From Eupeodes corollae (Eukaryota > Arthropoda > Insecta > Diptera > Syrphidae): a stretch of 64,000 nucleotides of DNA. This document shows, piece by piece, positions 43,060-54,526 of the stretch. The translations under genes and the position numbers were made by a program. The stretch is from positions 305,162,485 to 305,226,484 of the forward strand of contig NC_079147.1 of NCBI RefSeq assembly GCF_945859685.1, given 5' to 3'. Under the pieces are notes generated by a model. That model had not been told where the DNA came from and made no database searches. It was given only the letters and a program-made list of their open reading frames with translations. The stretch's first letter is position 1, and each line of letters opens with the position of its first letter.

Positions 43060-44560
43060 TATAGGGTCATATTTTTTCGTTGACGATAACGGTCGTCACA
43101 GATAAGTTGGTGCATGCTCCTAACCAACAAATCTCCAACTGCTTTAAAGAGCTCGGCATTCAAGCCATCCGCTCCAGCAGCTTATATAGTCTGCAGAAGT
43201 GGTCCTCCCTCAGCATTTACTGCGGTTCCACTATGTTGTTTCCACTTTCGTCTTTGCAGGCTTCGGTTCTAGGTTTATGTACCTGTGAATTTCGTTTCAC
43301 CTGTTCATAGAACTTTCGAACTTTATTCCTGCTTTTAAACCTCTCAACATCTTCGACCGCACGCTTCTCATGCCCTCTCTTTTTCCTTTTGAGAAGTCGG
43401 TGTTCCTCTCGTTTATGCAGCGCCGCTTTTCGTGCCTGTTGTTTGCCTGCCGACATTCCTCATCAAACGTGGGGTTCCTTGTTAGAGGCTGCATGAAACC
43501 CAGCTCATCAGAGGCGGCTTCTCTGATTGCATCTTGGCAAAGTTGCCACTAGTTTTCGATACATTGTGTTGGTGGCAGAGAACTTCGAGAGAGGTTACTT
43601 GTAACTTGGTCGGAAAAGGATTTGGCGATCTCTTGCGATTGTAGCCGTTCGACTTTGTACCTTCTCCCAGCACCTCCCTGTTTTGCCGTGAGTGTGGATG
43701 TTAGCTCCTCGGAAAGTTTGGACATCCATGATGCTGGAAGCGTGTCTGGCGTCGATCGCAATATGGTCAATCTGGTTGACGGTAGATTGATCTGGAGAAC
43801 TCCAAGTTCCTTTGTGGATTTTGAGGTGTGGAAAACGCGTACTGGCTACCATGACGTTTCGCCCCGCAGCTAAATCTATGAGCCTGAATCCGTTGTCGGA
43901 AGTGTTTTCGTGCAGGCTGTTTTTCCTGATTATTCCACCAAATATGTCTTCCTAAGCTACGGCTTGGCACTAAAATCGCCCAGGACAATTTTAGTACCGT
44001 AGCTAGGCCACTGCTTATATGTTTTGTCTAAGAGCTCGAAGAACATATCTTTCTGTGGGGGCGTGCGCGCATATCAGGCTAATGTTGCCGAATTTAGACT
44101 TGATGCGTATGGTCCTGAGGCGCTCATTGATGCACCTATAGCTCAAGACTTCTTCCCCATGTCTGTTTGTTTTCGTGGTAGCAGTCACCATACTAAATAT
44201 CGCAGTTTTGCATCCTCTTTTTGCCCGGCCCATCCCATCTTATTTTCTGGATGGTGGTGATGTCTGCTTTATAGCAGTCTAGGGCCTGCGCTAGTTCTTC
44301 GGACGCACGTGGTCTGTTAAGGGACCTAACATTCCACGTGCATATCCGAACTTCGTTGTCCTTAATTCGTTTGCGTAGGTTGTCAACAGTAAATCCGTCC
44401 GTATCTTTAGAACTTTTCTGGTCTAAAACCACAATGATAAGGACTTTTCAAGTCGTAGACTATGAGCTGAAGACGTTTAAATATTACGACAGAGAAGATT
44501 TTGTAAGCGCTGTTAAGTAGATCGGTGCCTATATAGTTGGTGCAGTTAAGAGGGCTTCTT
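43060..44560 (-). mobile_element. RTE-clade LINE relic with endonuclease domain
   Basis: From 44432 on the minus strand: VRICTWNVRSLNRP, LAQALDCYKADITTIQKIRW and GPGKKRMQNCDI open the APE-type endonuclease (N and E catalytic motifs NVRSLN and QEIRW, the latter QKIRW here). In the next frames come TIRIKSKFGNISLICAHAPT, a decayed GDFNAKVG region near 43985, then QIDHIAIDARHASSIMD (the SDH-type end). 43200-43060 holds RT text similar to GADGLNAELFKAVG and MHQLI. 44560-44405 is a separate RT piece (LNCTNYIGTDLLNSAYKIFS ... YHCGFRPEK) that abuts the endonuclease, so two copies are joined here. Many frameshifts. Confidence 0.8.
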
Positions 44561-44869
44561 TTTTCACAATCACAAATATTTCAAAAAATTGTAGGTATCA
44601 AGTTCTTCTTTTTAAATAGAGTCCCATTGATTTTAATTCAGTTCCGATTTCGACCACGATTTGCATAATTTTGGCATCCTCCACATTTTCAAATCAATTT
44701 TTTCCCCTCTTTCAAATAACGATCAAACTCCATAGGTTTTTCATTTAACTGTAACAATTATAGATGAATCGACCCAAAAGTATGATAACGTCCGTAGATA
44801 TAAATACTTTTATTATTTGTTTGTTCAATCATTGCAAAGGTTAAGAAATATTCAAGATTCAAAGAAATA

Positions 44870-45090
44870 TACTAGGGCACAGTGTACAGCCTTGTGTGAC
44901 TCCGGAGTTTGTTTTGTATCCTTCTGAAAGCTCATCCCCAATTTCAACAGCTCTCTCAAACTTCCACGACATGCTGTAACCACAAAGCTTATATATCAAC
45001 GCTATCAACCATATACAAAGCAGATACGAAAGTGAAGTTGCTAAGACATTAATGAGATTCTTAATGTACGTAGAGTTTCAACTGAAATTT
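44870..45090 (-). pseudogene. Non-LTR RT fragment
   Basis: On the minus strand AVEIGDELSEGYKTNSGVTQ, GCTLCPSIF is clear, the GVxQGCxLSPxLF box of LINE reverse transcriptases. No catalytic box follows within a readable frame. Confidence 0.6.
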
Positions 45091-47090
45091 GGATACAAAG
45101 CGAATAAGAAGATTTGCGATATTAGCCACTTTTCGATTTAGATTTGTTTTTAAAAAGTAAATTCTGGTCACCCTGGGACGGCGCCCACTGCTCCAGTCTC
45201 TGGCGCCTTCATCACACATGGCTGAAGGAATTGCGATTTCCTTTTCTCCCCCAACAAAATCGTTTTAGAATCAACTTCCAATTGCAATAAAATGAAATTC
45301 AGCACAGAATTATAAATCATTATTATTATCATCGCATGAGTGAATATTTGTTTTATCAAAGACCACGAACCGAGGCATGCCAAAGTTATCTAAATTTGAT
45401 TTCTTGTTTTTTCGTTAGCTTCTTCTTTGTGCAGTGATTACAAAAAAAAAGAAAAACACGGAAAGAGGAAGAAAAATAATAAGAAAAAAAGAACAAAGTA
45501 ATTTGTTCTCCAAAGGAGAACACATAATTCTATTTAAAAGCGTACTTTTTGCAAGATAAGTTTGAAAACTTTGTTTTTCTTTTATTCATCGAATAGAATT
45601 CCAAAATTTTAAGAGTCTGTGATTTATTTTTTGCTAATTAAAAGTAAAACAAAACAAAAGAAAAAACCGACAATTTTGTTTTTACTTTTTTTGCAACTGC
45701 ACTTTCATGGCTGCTTTCTTCTTACCTTGGAGAAAAATCTGGTTTAAAATATAATTCAATGTTTGGGTAATTAATTGAAGTTTAAATTATGGAGTTTATT
45801 TTTGTTATTTTGGTGGTTTTATGGAAAACATTTTCTACTTGAAAAGCAAATTAAAAATTTATGTTGGAAATTTTCTTTCTATTCTCCGCCTTCACAGTTT
45901 TCGTATGAATTTTGACATTTGAATTTCGAAAAGTTCTATCGAAAATGAAGAAAAGAAATTGTAGCAGATGAAAATTAGATACGTCGTTCAGGTTGCTAAA
46001 ATTGGAAAGACTCTTAAGGCCGAACGATCATCGCTTATTTCGCTGTTATTTATGAATTTTCTTTATTCGAAATATAATTTTCTTGCTTTATAGATTAAAT
46101 TTAATTTCTTATAAATGCCATTGGTGAATGGGACGTAATATAATCTTAAGACCAATTTTTGACTTTTTACAACATTTTTGGACGTAAATCTGCAATAACC
46201 AACGAACGTTATCCTTCAAGTGGCCAATTCTTTCTAGCTTATCGGAGTAGTCTATCGACTTTACATAACCCTACAGAAAATAGTCAAGTGGCCGCTGTTA
46301 CCTATGTTTTGGCATATGTTCGATACACTACCAGTAACATATTACATTCGATCAGTCTAATTAAATGGTCGCTTACATTTTTTCTTTCAATGCTTAAAGA
46401 GTTGCTCGTTTGCGTGCCATAAACCAATAACTTAACATAGTCTTACAAAAAGTAATCCACAGGTAATAAGATACACAAACGAGGTTGCTCCTTTGTTAAC
46501 AGGACACTTTGTTTTCACTGTAATGATTTTGCAAGAAATTGATAGTTTAGCGTGCTGTATGACAAGTCTCACATTTTGTTGTAACCCAATGTCGTCTTTG
46601 TTTAGTCTTTCTAGCCTCGCATTCACCGTTACCGAAGATGCAACCAGAGTGTAAATGGCACAAAATATTTAATTTAAATGGATGGTGATTTTGACTCTGA
46701 GTATTGTCTTCGCCAGATGTACATATATTTCATTTAATTAAGATACCATGAAATAAAAAAAAGTGTTCTATGAATGTCGCAAACAGATTTATTTTATTCA
46801 AAGTTAATTTTTACTTTTTGAAAGCATTGTTCTGGCGCTAAACGATCAATGACGAATTTCCAAACCTTAACTGATAACTATTAAAACTTAAAAACCATCA
46901 CAAGCCATCAATGTAGGGAACGCTCAAAATTACGTGGAAATCAGTTACCTCAAAGGAGTCTAATGTGAACATACTCAAAACTATCTAATAATCACAAGTG
47001 TGTCCTCGGGGTAAGCCCCTTCTCGATATATTACCAATTGTAGTAGAATAGTTAGTATTCATTTGTGTTTACAGCCATAAGTTCGCAAAC
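45091..47090. other. Intergenic DNA between the Pi3K gene and SF3A2
   Basis: Probably holds both divergent promoters. A GC-rich patch at 45175-45235 reads on the minus strand CDEGARDWSSGRRPRV, which I cannot assign. A possible Pi3K 5' UTR donor is at 45726. The + strand frame 46159-46422 shows no domain. No clear TATA box or initiator could be fixed. Confidence 0.35.
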
Positions 47091-47159
47091 GTTTGAACGT
47101 CATTTTGTTAGAAAAAAAAATTGACAGATTGAATTTCTCACACCGAACCGAGGTTAAAC

Positions 47160-47235
47160 AAGTAAATTTTCAACAAAATAATAGTTTTTAATAATTTCTT
47201 ACAAAAGTAAACTCTTTTGAATCGTTTTGTTATAG
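47160..47235 (+). other. Probable 5' UTR intron of SF3A2
   Basis: CAAGTAAAT at about 47159 fits a donor and TTTTGTTATAG at 47226-47236 fits an acceptor, followed by CCTTAGAACAAAATGG with the start codon. Length about 75 bp, typical of fly introns. Confidence 0.5.
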
Positions 47236-47247
47236 CCTTAGAACAAA

Positions 47248-48030
47248 ATGGATTTCCAAAATCGTCCCGGTGGCAAAACTGGTGGAGGCGGTGTCGCCTC
47301 CTGGTCGGAAACCAATCGCGACCGCAAAGAGCGTCTCAGGCAACTCGCCTTGGAAACCATTGACCTGAACAAGGATCCATATTTTATGAAGAATCATCTC
47401 GGCTCTTACGAATGCAAACTCTGTCTAACGTTACACAACAATGAAGGAAGCTATCTCGCCCACACCCAAGGTAAAAAACATCAAGAGAATCTGGCGCGTC
47501 GTGCTGCCAAAGAGGCCAAAGAAGCCCCCTCAATGTTGGCTCCCGAGAAACCCCGTGTCGAGCCGAAGAAGTTCGTCAAAATCGGTCGTCCTGGTTATCG
47601 AGTGACAAAACAGCGATGTCCCGACAATGGACAACAGTCGTTGCTTTTCCAAATCGATTATCCCGAGATCTCGGAGGGTATCATTCCACGACATCGCTTC
47701 ATGTCGGCCTATGAACAGAAAATTGAGCCGCCAGACCGTAAATGGCAATACCTTCTATTCGCAGCCGAACCCTACGAGACAATCGCTTTCAAGGTGCCCT
47801 CGCGAGAAGTCGAAAAGACCGACGGCAAGTTCTGGACTCACTGGAATCGGGATACCAAGCAGTTCTTTTTGCAGTTCTCGTTTAAATTCGAACCTAAGAT
47901 TATTCCACCTCCACCACCGCAGTTGCGAGTCATGGGACCTGGATTCGTCCATCCACCAAGACACATGTTCAATGCGGTTCCACCTCCGCCTCCGATGGGC
48001 GTGTTGCCAGTACCTCCTCCACCAATGTAA
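47248..48030 (+). CDS. Sf3a2: Splicing factor 3A subunit 2 (SF3A2 / SAP62), complete
   Basis: 260 residues, one uninterrupted coding exon. SF3A2 is part of the U2 snRNP SF3a complex that helps anchor U2 to the intron branch site in the nucleus. The N-terminus MDFQNRPGGKTGGGGVASWS is the family signature. A matrin/U1C-type C2H2 zinc finger follows (C56, C59, H72, H78 in YECKLCLTLHNNEGSYLAHT). The core FVKIGRPGYRVTKQRCP to QIDYPEISEGIIPRHRFMSA, KWQYLLFAAEPYETIAFKVP and FWTHWNRDTKQFFLQFSF is nearly invariant among animals. The C-terminus is a short Pro-rich tail (IIPPPPPQ, VLPVPPPPM), much shorter than the vertebrate repeat tail. The ATG context (ACAAAATGG) is good. Divergent to the Pi3K gene. 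Confidence 0.97.
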   Translation: MDFQNRPGGKTGGGGVASWSETNRDRKERLRQLALETIDLNKDPYFMKNHLGSYECKLCLTLHNNEGSYLAHTQGKKHQENLARRAAKEAKEAPSMLAPEKPRVEPKKFVKIGRPGYRVTKQRCPDNGQQSLLFQIDYPEISEGIIPRHRFMSAYEQKIEPPDRKWQYLLFAAEPYETIAFKVPSREVEKTDGKFWTHWNRDTKQFFLQFSFKFEPKIIPPPPPQLRVMGPGFVHPPRHMFNAVPPPPPMGVLPVPPPPM

Positions 48031-48085
48031 TGAAATACAAATTTGAATTGATTTTTTTTTTTAAATAACGTGTGTAGTTTTTCTG

Positions 48086-48091
48086 AATAAA
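48086..48091 (+). promoter_or_regulatory. Sf3a2: Poly(A) signal of SF3A2
   Basis: AATAAA 56 bp past the stop codon, within a T-rich then A-rich 3' UTR. Confidence 0.6.
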
Positions 48092-48407
48092 AAAAATTAA
48101 AAACTAAATGTCGATTTTTTTATGGGACTTCTCCAAATGTTATGAAAATATTCCGTATTTTAAGTGTCCAAGTACTCTCTTAAATTGAATTACATTCTTT
48201 AATGGGAAACAAAATCTTGAGGAATTTTTAAAATTTTTGAAGAAAAACTTATTTTGCAGGCTAAGAGTAAACCCAAATCAAAGTAGTTTTAACCATTATC
48301 AAAAAAAGTTAGACTTTCTTATGCAAAATAACATGGGTTTAATTTTTTTTTTTGCTTGTTGATTGTTTGGAAATGAACCGTTCTCTAGGCAAGATTGTGT
48401 TTTTGGT

Positions 48408-49314
48408 GGACATTAAAATAGAAACGCGTTGGAACACAGAGCTTAATATTTAGCTAGTATCATAAATATTGGTTTCTAATATTTGGTTTTTATTTTTATA
48501 TAACAATAACTTCTCTTTAGGAAGTAAATTCAAATTATTTTAATAATATTACAATTAATTCTTAGGAAAATATGGGTCAAGATAAGCAATGTTCCCTAGA
48601 AGAGAAGGCTGTCATTTTAGTTTACGAAGTGAGGAAAAATCTTTAAGGACAATATCCAGAATAATGATCAGATCTCTTAGGTTGATTGCAAAAGCAATTT
48701 GAACGCTGAGAGCCATAAAAACAGGGGAAAACCAAGCAAAACAACAACAAGAGAAGACTGAAAAATTGTTTGCGCCTCAAAAAAAGATCCTTCAAAGTCT
48801 TCAAGGGAAATAAAAAAACAACTACAGCTTCAAATAACTTCCAGAATTGTTATTGACTTGTTGAAGCTAACTTGGTCAGAAGGATTGCAAGAACGGTGCT
48901 CTTTCTAAGGAAAACAAAATAAAACAACGCGGTTTAAATTCGTTCATGATCATTTTGATTGGAGTGGGCCACAAGGAGGCACAATGTTTTGTCGATGGAC
49001 GAAACAAAGATAAATTTGTTCGGAAGTGATGGCACACAAACTGTTAGGCTGTTATTTGACTCAATATCCACAGTGATCTAAGGGCCAGGCTAACAGATAT
49101 TAATATAATTTTTAAATCCAGAATAGCTTTGCATTTAATTTAATATCTCTAAATGTTTTAATGTCCACGAAGTTTGCGCCTTTTCATACAATTATGAATT
49201 CAAAATATTTTATGTTATAATTTTACTACAATGTAGAAGGTAATTTTAGTTTGAAAGAAAAAAATAAGAAAATGAAGATCAAACTCTTTGGTGTTTCTTT
49301 TTTAATGTCCATAG
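48408..49314 (+). mobile_element. Tc1-like transposon relic with internal deletion
   Basis: Left end TGGACATTAAAATAGAAACG at about 48408 and right end (minus) ATGGACATTAAAAAAGAAAC at about 49314 are inverted repeats. A further copy of the motif, GTGGACATTAAAAC on the minus strand, lies at about 49166, so the right end has an inner direct repeat as in IR/DR Tc1 elements. The inside carries the N-terminal half of a transposase: MGQDKQCSLEEKAVILVYEV near 48571, ..VEANLVRRIARTVLF near 48860 and SMDETKINLFGSDGTQTV at 48995-49048 with the first catalytic Asp. The C-terminal half is deleted. Confidence 0.75.
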
Positions 49315-50199
49315 CTGTATGTATGTACATATGTATGACGTATGTATGTATATCAAAAACCTAACTTAATAAAGTCATTCGTCGATCAAGCAAAAGAGGC
49401 TCTGCGAACTCTCAAAAGAATGCAATCTTTTTTGAGTTCAATATTAAGATTGCATTCATTTAATTCACCTTAAGATTTTGAATTTAAATATTGCAATTAC
49501 CAACTATTTGACCTTTGAAAGACTGCAATTTATTCTCCAATCATTTGAGACTTTATGCGTTCCTTGCATTCACTTGAAGTCTTTCCATTCTTTTGCATTC
49601 TTAAGTGAGATTTCACTACACACTTTTAAAATTTTGGTTTGAATCTTGGTACAGAGTAAGAGGTGTATGGGCTACTTTATAATATTTTGTGTAATAAAAT
49701 TCTCAAATTATTGGGGACAATATGATTGCACTCTTTGCAAAGGTGAAATGATTGATTGATGATGCAAGATTTGAAGTTCCAATCATAAGGTGAAATCGAA
49801 GAATGCAATTTTAAAGTTGAACTTAATTTTTGATTTAAAATAATTGCATTCTTTAACAAGTCTCCCAAAGATAGAGTTATAGCATCAGGAAAAAAGCAAG
49901 GCCTTACAAATTATATGTCGGAGAGTTGGTAAGTGTTTCATATGCCGAGAATATTAAGATGTTCAAGTTAAATCATTAATGCAACTGCCACTTATACAGA
50001 TAAGGGGGTATATCTTGCTTTAACGTTACCTATTGTACAATGCTGTTTAGATCAAAACTTAATAAGCTTATCATGTTTTGTCTTTGCAGTTCCAAACCTA
50101 AAAATGAGGGGTGTTAGTCTAAAAGCGAATATGAAAAGCTAAGAGTCCCTCTGTCAGCAAAAAACAATTTATTAATGGATTAGAAGTTACAGACATTAG
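49315..50199. other. Intergenic DNA, no gene seen
   Basis: Starts with a (TATG)n-like microsatellite (49318-49350). 49390-49870 repeats the word TTGCATTC and its complement GAATGCAA many times (for example 49416, 49448, 49570, 49592, 49803) without a clear period. No reading frame with a domain. Confidence 0.4.
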
Positions 50200-50290
50200 A
50201 TCATTATTAAAAATGAGAAAGAGTGGCGGGCACAGAGCAGATCCCTGCATCACACCATCATTTATGTACAGAATATTGAATGATTCAAAC
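50200..50290 (-). pseudogene. Non-LTR RT fragment
   Basis: On the minus strand: SFNILYINDGVMQGSALCPP then LF, the GVxQGSxLCPLLF RT box. Very short piece. Confidence 0.5.
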
Positions 50291-50372
50291 AAAATTTCTC
50301 AAAGAACGAAGAAGGGATTCGTCGAAACGTGTATGTATTTTCAATAAGATAGCAAGATGCCAGACTCTAATA

Positions 50373-50425
50373 AATAGAAATAAATTAGGTGGCGCAACAG
50401 TCCGTTTGAGAACTAGGTGTAAAGA
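50373..50425 (-). repeat. SINE/LINE 3' tail remnant
   Basis: The + strand has AAATAAATTAGGTGGCGCAA followed by CAGTCCGTTTGAGAACTAGG, the inverted 3' end of the SINE family at 28158. The rest of the SINE is absent. About 200 bp further, 50598-50655 resembles 28040-28105 (AAGAAGATT ... TGCTGTTTTT), so the two loci share more repeat sequence. Confidence 0.65.
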
Positions 50426-51087
50426 GTTGTTCCACTATTTGGTGAGATGTACCACCAGATCTCTCGTGGACATATTTCTACGACATCCGTACTGCTTGTC
50501 ATTAAGAAGTTCCTCAAGAGATTTCTTAAGCTGACAATTAATCAGCGTTTACTTGGTCTAAAAAAAGGGACGTTAGTGCAATCGGTATATAATTTGAGGC
50601 AAAAGAAGATTTGCTTTTTCGGGGCTGACTGAACAATTGCTGTTTTTCAACAACTCAGAAGAATAGCATAAATGGAAGACCTAACGAAGGGATATTTTTT
50701 AAAGATTGAACTTGTTTCGAAACTTAATAAGAATTAAAGCTCAAAACCAACTATGACTAAAAGAAAACACGTTTTTTGAAATTCGAAAAAAACGAAAATT
50801 TAAAAATTTAATATACATAAGTAATTTTATTCTTTCCACTGCCAATGATTCTTTCAAATTGACTTATTTCTTTATTCCTTTGTTCAAAATATCTTTTTCT
50901 ATAATCGAACTCGATAGTTCGTTATCTTGTGGAGTATACTGCCCATAATCTCGTAAAGGCCCTATCTACAAAATTTTCGATTTTGAGTTTTTTGCATATT
51001 TTGAGTTAGGGCATTGTCTCCGATTTTTCTTCATTCATTTCTTAACCTTAAATCTTCAAATAAGCCAAAAAACACAATTTCTAGAAG

Positions 51088-51243
51088 CCCTAACTACAAA
51101 TCATGTGCATCAAAATTTATAAAAAGCCGTAACTACCACATAGGGCCTTTTATAATACACATTCATGTTCTTTTTTAAAAAGCCCTATGTGGCAGTTAGG
51201 GCTTTTTATAAATTTTGATGCAAGAATTTTTGTAGCTAGGACT
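51088..51243. repeat. Strong hairpin near the left end of the composite element
   Basis: 51088-51156 and 51172-51243 are inverted copies. The inner part GCATCAAAATTTATAAAAAG is exact on both arms, then CC(G/C)TAACT(A/G)CCACATAGGG. Arms about 68 bp with a roughly 16-20 nt loop. Confidence 0.85.
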
Positions 51244-51589
51244 TTTTTCTGGCTGCAATTTTGTATGTAAAAGGTTGTAACCTCGTAACGTGTTTAATCT
51301 TGTCGAGTTTTTTTACGAATTTAGAATTTGATTTTGTTGGAGAGTGCGTTATTGGCCTTCAGTTGAATGAAATTTTTGATACGCAAAGGTCGTAACCTCG
51401 TTTCGTGCTTGGTCCTGTTAAACTCTTTAACGAATGTTTTGTTTTTAGCAGAGGGCTTTATTATTAATTTTTCTTCATATCTATTCAAGAATGCTTGTTA
51501 ATTTATCTTTAAATATTAATCATAGAAAAAAAATCGAGTTAATGAAAACAGAATTAAGAAATGAAAATAAAAAAAATGGGGTGAAGTGG

Positions 51590-52740
51590 ATCCTGATTAT
51601 GTTCCCGAAAATAGTAGTGATTCAGAAAATGAAAATGTCCTTGTTACTGCTGGTGGTACAGAGACAGACGGAGTGAATCAAGAAGAAATTGTAACCATAG
51701 ACACACCATATTTGTAAGATCGTGTGTGAAATGAATATCTCGTTTGCGTCGCTTGGACATGAGGAATGTGAGCAATGTGAAAGCCACAAACTGCATATGG
51801 CTAGCAAGCATGTGAACAACAGCGTGGATATACATATCAGAGACGAACAAGTCTGTGATATTTGTAAAGACTGGGAAAAGGGAAAATCACAAGGACCGAG
51901 TCAAATTAACAAGAGCAGAGTATCAAAAACACAGCAAACTCGATTCCAATGAAATAGCTCGGGATACACTTGTTGATTTGCAAAAAGTGATAATGCTACC
52001 GCGGTTGGAAGGTTTTAAGGCTGTCATCTTTTAGAAGCGCATTATAGCTTTTAACGAAAGTTTTGTGCCACTTGGAGAAAAAAGCAAAGAAATCCCATTT
52101 GCTGCAATTTGGCATGAGGGTACTTCCGGACGAAAGAAAGAAGACATTATAAGCTCTTTAAACGCTTTCTTTTTGCACCATCGGGATAAATAGCACTTAA
52201 GTGTACGGGTTGATAATTGCGCGGCTCAAAATAAAAATTGGGCATTATTTTCATATCTTGTAATGATTATCAATTCAGATGAGATATCTGCTACATCAAT
52301 AACATTAAACTTTTTTGAACCTGGTCACTCGTTCATGTCTGCTGACTGCTTTCACCATCAGATTGAACTCTCTATGAAACGGAAGGGAAAACTATACGAT
52401 TTCAAGGATTTCTTCGATTGTGTTCAAGACGCAAACTCTTCAAAAGTTTACGTTAAGCAAATGTCTGTATCGGATTTTTACGCCTGGCCCGATTGATCGT
52501 CTTTATACAAAATAAACATAACCACACCAAAACCGTATTTACACGATATAGCATGCATAAAAGTAGAGAGAGGAAGCAAACATTTGTTCTACAAATAATT
52601 CCTTGAGTCGGATTTCATAACGCTTAAATTTCTAAAAAATAAATATATGAAGTCAGGATTTTATAGGCCCGCTTCAGCCGTTCGTTCTCAACCAAAAGGA
52701 ATTAACATCGAACAAAAAAAAGAAATTGAAAAAAATTTGT
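51590..52740 (+). pseudogene. Broken transposase-like gene with DNCxxxNKNW motif
   Basis: The + strand can be followed in order: an acidic start EVDPDYVPENSSDSENENVL, VTAGGTETDGVNQEEIV; a Cys/His segment HEECEQCESHKLHMASKH then EQVCDICKDWEKGK (zinc-type); LQKVIMLPRLEGFKAVIF, FVPLGEKSKEIPFAAIWHEG; LSVRVDNCAAQNKNWALFSY; LNFFEPGHSFMSADCFHHQI, FKDFFDCVQDANSSKVYVKQ, MSVSDFYAWPD. The DNCxxQNKN and FxPGHxxxxxDxxH pair recalls repetitive insect proteins with a DUF7869-like, RNase-H-like core. At least two frameshifts and two stops break it (51718, 52032, 52191). I recognise it as repetitive and transposase-like but cannot name the superfamily. Confidence 0.6.
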
Positions 52741-53775
52741 TTTCTTTCTCATAACTAAAATGTTTGAAATAAACTAATTTAATTTGAATTCTTATTTCAT
52801 GTTTTATTAAGTATTTTTAATAATGTATAACGTAAATTATTGCATAGGGCCTTTTTTTGTTTTCTCCCAAAGCTAAAAAGCCCTATCTACACATAGTCCA
52901 AAAAGTCTCCGTACAGGGATAATTTTTTTTTTAATTCTGCAAGGGAAAAAGTGATGTGCAATAATAGAGCTAAAGTGGGAATACTGATGATAGCACTTGT
53001 TCTCCTCTCGCTCTAAAACAAAATTCCATGCATTTATAAACGAAAGATACCGTTATGAATTTAATAACGTTGAGGGCCCTGAAAATAGAGACAAAAAAGT
53101 TTCCGTACAGATCTCATTTTTATGTTATTTAGTTTTGTGTAGTTGGCAGTGAAAGGTTCATGATAAAATTTTTATTTTTTTTTTTTTTTGTAAGTTTTAG
53201 TATTCTTAATGAAATTTCAGCTTAAAAATTTCTTTTCACCTAAGGAAAGAAAAATGGCAGCAAATCATAATCATTGTATATATATTTACTATAGTACTCT
53301 CATGAAGAGGAACGATCGAAGCGACATCTGAGAGGCGTGGAGATGATTGAATTTGATCCCTTTTTTTATACCCCTCAATAGTTGAGAATGTGGGAAAATT
53401 CAACAATAATTAAAGAATAGAAAATAGAGAAGAACATATGCAAATGTAGTAGGAGATCGAGGGAGATAATAGCAACAACGTTTTGACATTATATGTGTGT
53501 ATGCATATTATACATGAAGAGGAAAGTTTTTACGGTTATGCTTTGGCAAGAAATAGAAAAAGTATTTATAAGAGAAACAATAGGTAGTGAATATAATATA
53601 TTTTGTAATATATTTGCTTTTGAATTCAATAGGGTGTTCCTGATAATTGTCTTTATTTTTGATATGACTCTTAAATCAAAAAAAATTATATTTTAACTTT
53701 TTTATACCAAAAATGTAGTTTCATGTAATTCCTTTAGTTTGTCCGTTTTATATGTATATGTATATATTTATAAAG

Positions 53776-54000
53776 GGTGAATTTTTAAAAGTTATATGAA
53801 AGTTAAAAACAAACACATACAATTGGAAAAAATGCATGAAATCTTTATTTGAATGGATAGTACAGTCCATATAATTTAATTTTTGAAGATTATTTCATGC
53901 AGATGTTGAACTTGACCACGCCTCAAGGGGTCCATTCGCTTGTTCGTTTGTAAGACGATTCATGGTGCAATTATAGACCAAATTGAAGATGTTTGACAGT
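53776..54000. mobile_element. Unclassified repeat end inside the Tc1-like element
   Basis: The stretch GGGTGAATTTTTAAAAGTTA, continuing to GACCACGCCTCAAGGGGTCC near 53915-53935, looks like the end of another DNA transposon. I could not find a matching inverted end, so extent and class are uncertain. Confidence 0.3.
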
Positions 54001-54142
54001 GAAACAAAACACGAAACGTGCGTCAGCTGTTTAAACCAGTGTTGCCAAAAAGATAACAGGTACAAAATCTCCCTTCACTTTAAAAGGGACTCTTTTGTTT
54101 TCTAAGGGACTTTTTTCCTTGATTAGCTTTTAGGTAATAATT

Positions 54143-54526
54143 TTGGTTTCGTCAGTACTTGCAGTTAAACCTCCAACTATCTACGAATTCTTTAGTGAGA
54201 TCTCATATACTAGAGTCAATTGGGCTATTTGTTCTGATAAGATATCCATTTTTGAGAAGTTTTTGTTTGCTAAATTCCTAGACATGCTAATTAAAATGCC
54301 CGCCGAAAAAAAACTCTTGAAACAAGGTGCAAACTCGGCATACAATGCACTAACAAGTATGTTTGTATCTTTTACAAGAAAAGACCCCAAAGGATTAAAA
54401 CCGAAAAAAGTAAAATTTTCTGGACTATATGAATCGAAGAGTTCCATAGAAGCAATTAATGTTATCATAATGATATCTCCACACAAGAAACACTTCCATT
54501 CTGTCAATTCAGTACACCCTATTTAG
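54143..54526 (+). other. Unassigned ORF in TE-rich DNA
   Basis: A 127-codon + strand frame (PPTIYEFFSEISYTRVNWAI ... MPAEKKLLKQGANSAYNALT) overlaps a 108-codon minus-strand frame. Neither shows a known domain. The + frame is more protein-like (LLKQGANSAYNALTSMFVSF) but has no splice or promoter support. It may be debris of the sequence inserted in the Tc1-like element. Confidence 0.3.

Noticed and set aside
45168..45383. 71-codon minus ORF ending KAPETGAVGAVPG
   Set aside because: GC-rich patch but no family match, no splice evidence and two competing frames; mentioned only as unassigned.
46159..46422. 87-codon + strand ORF upstream of SF3A2
   Set aside because: No domain, AT-typical composition, no splice or poly(A) context.
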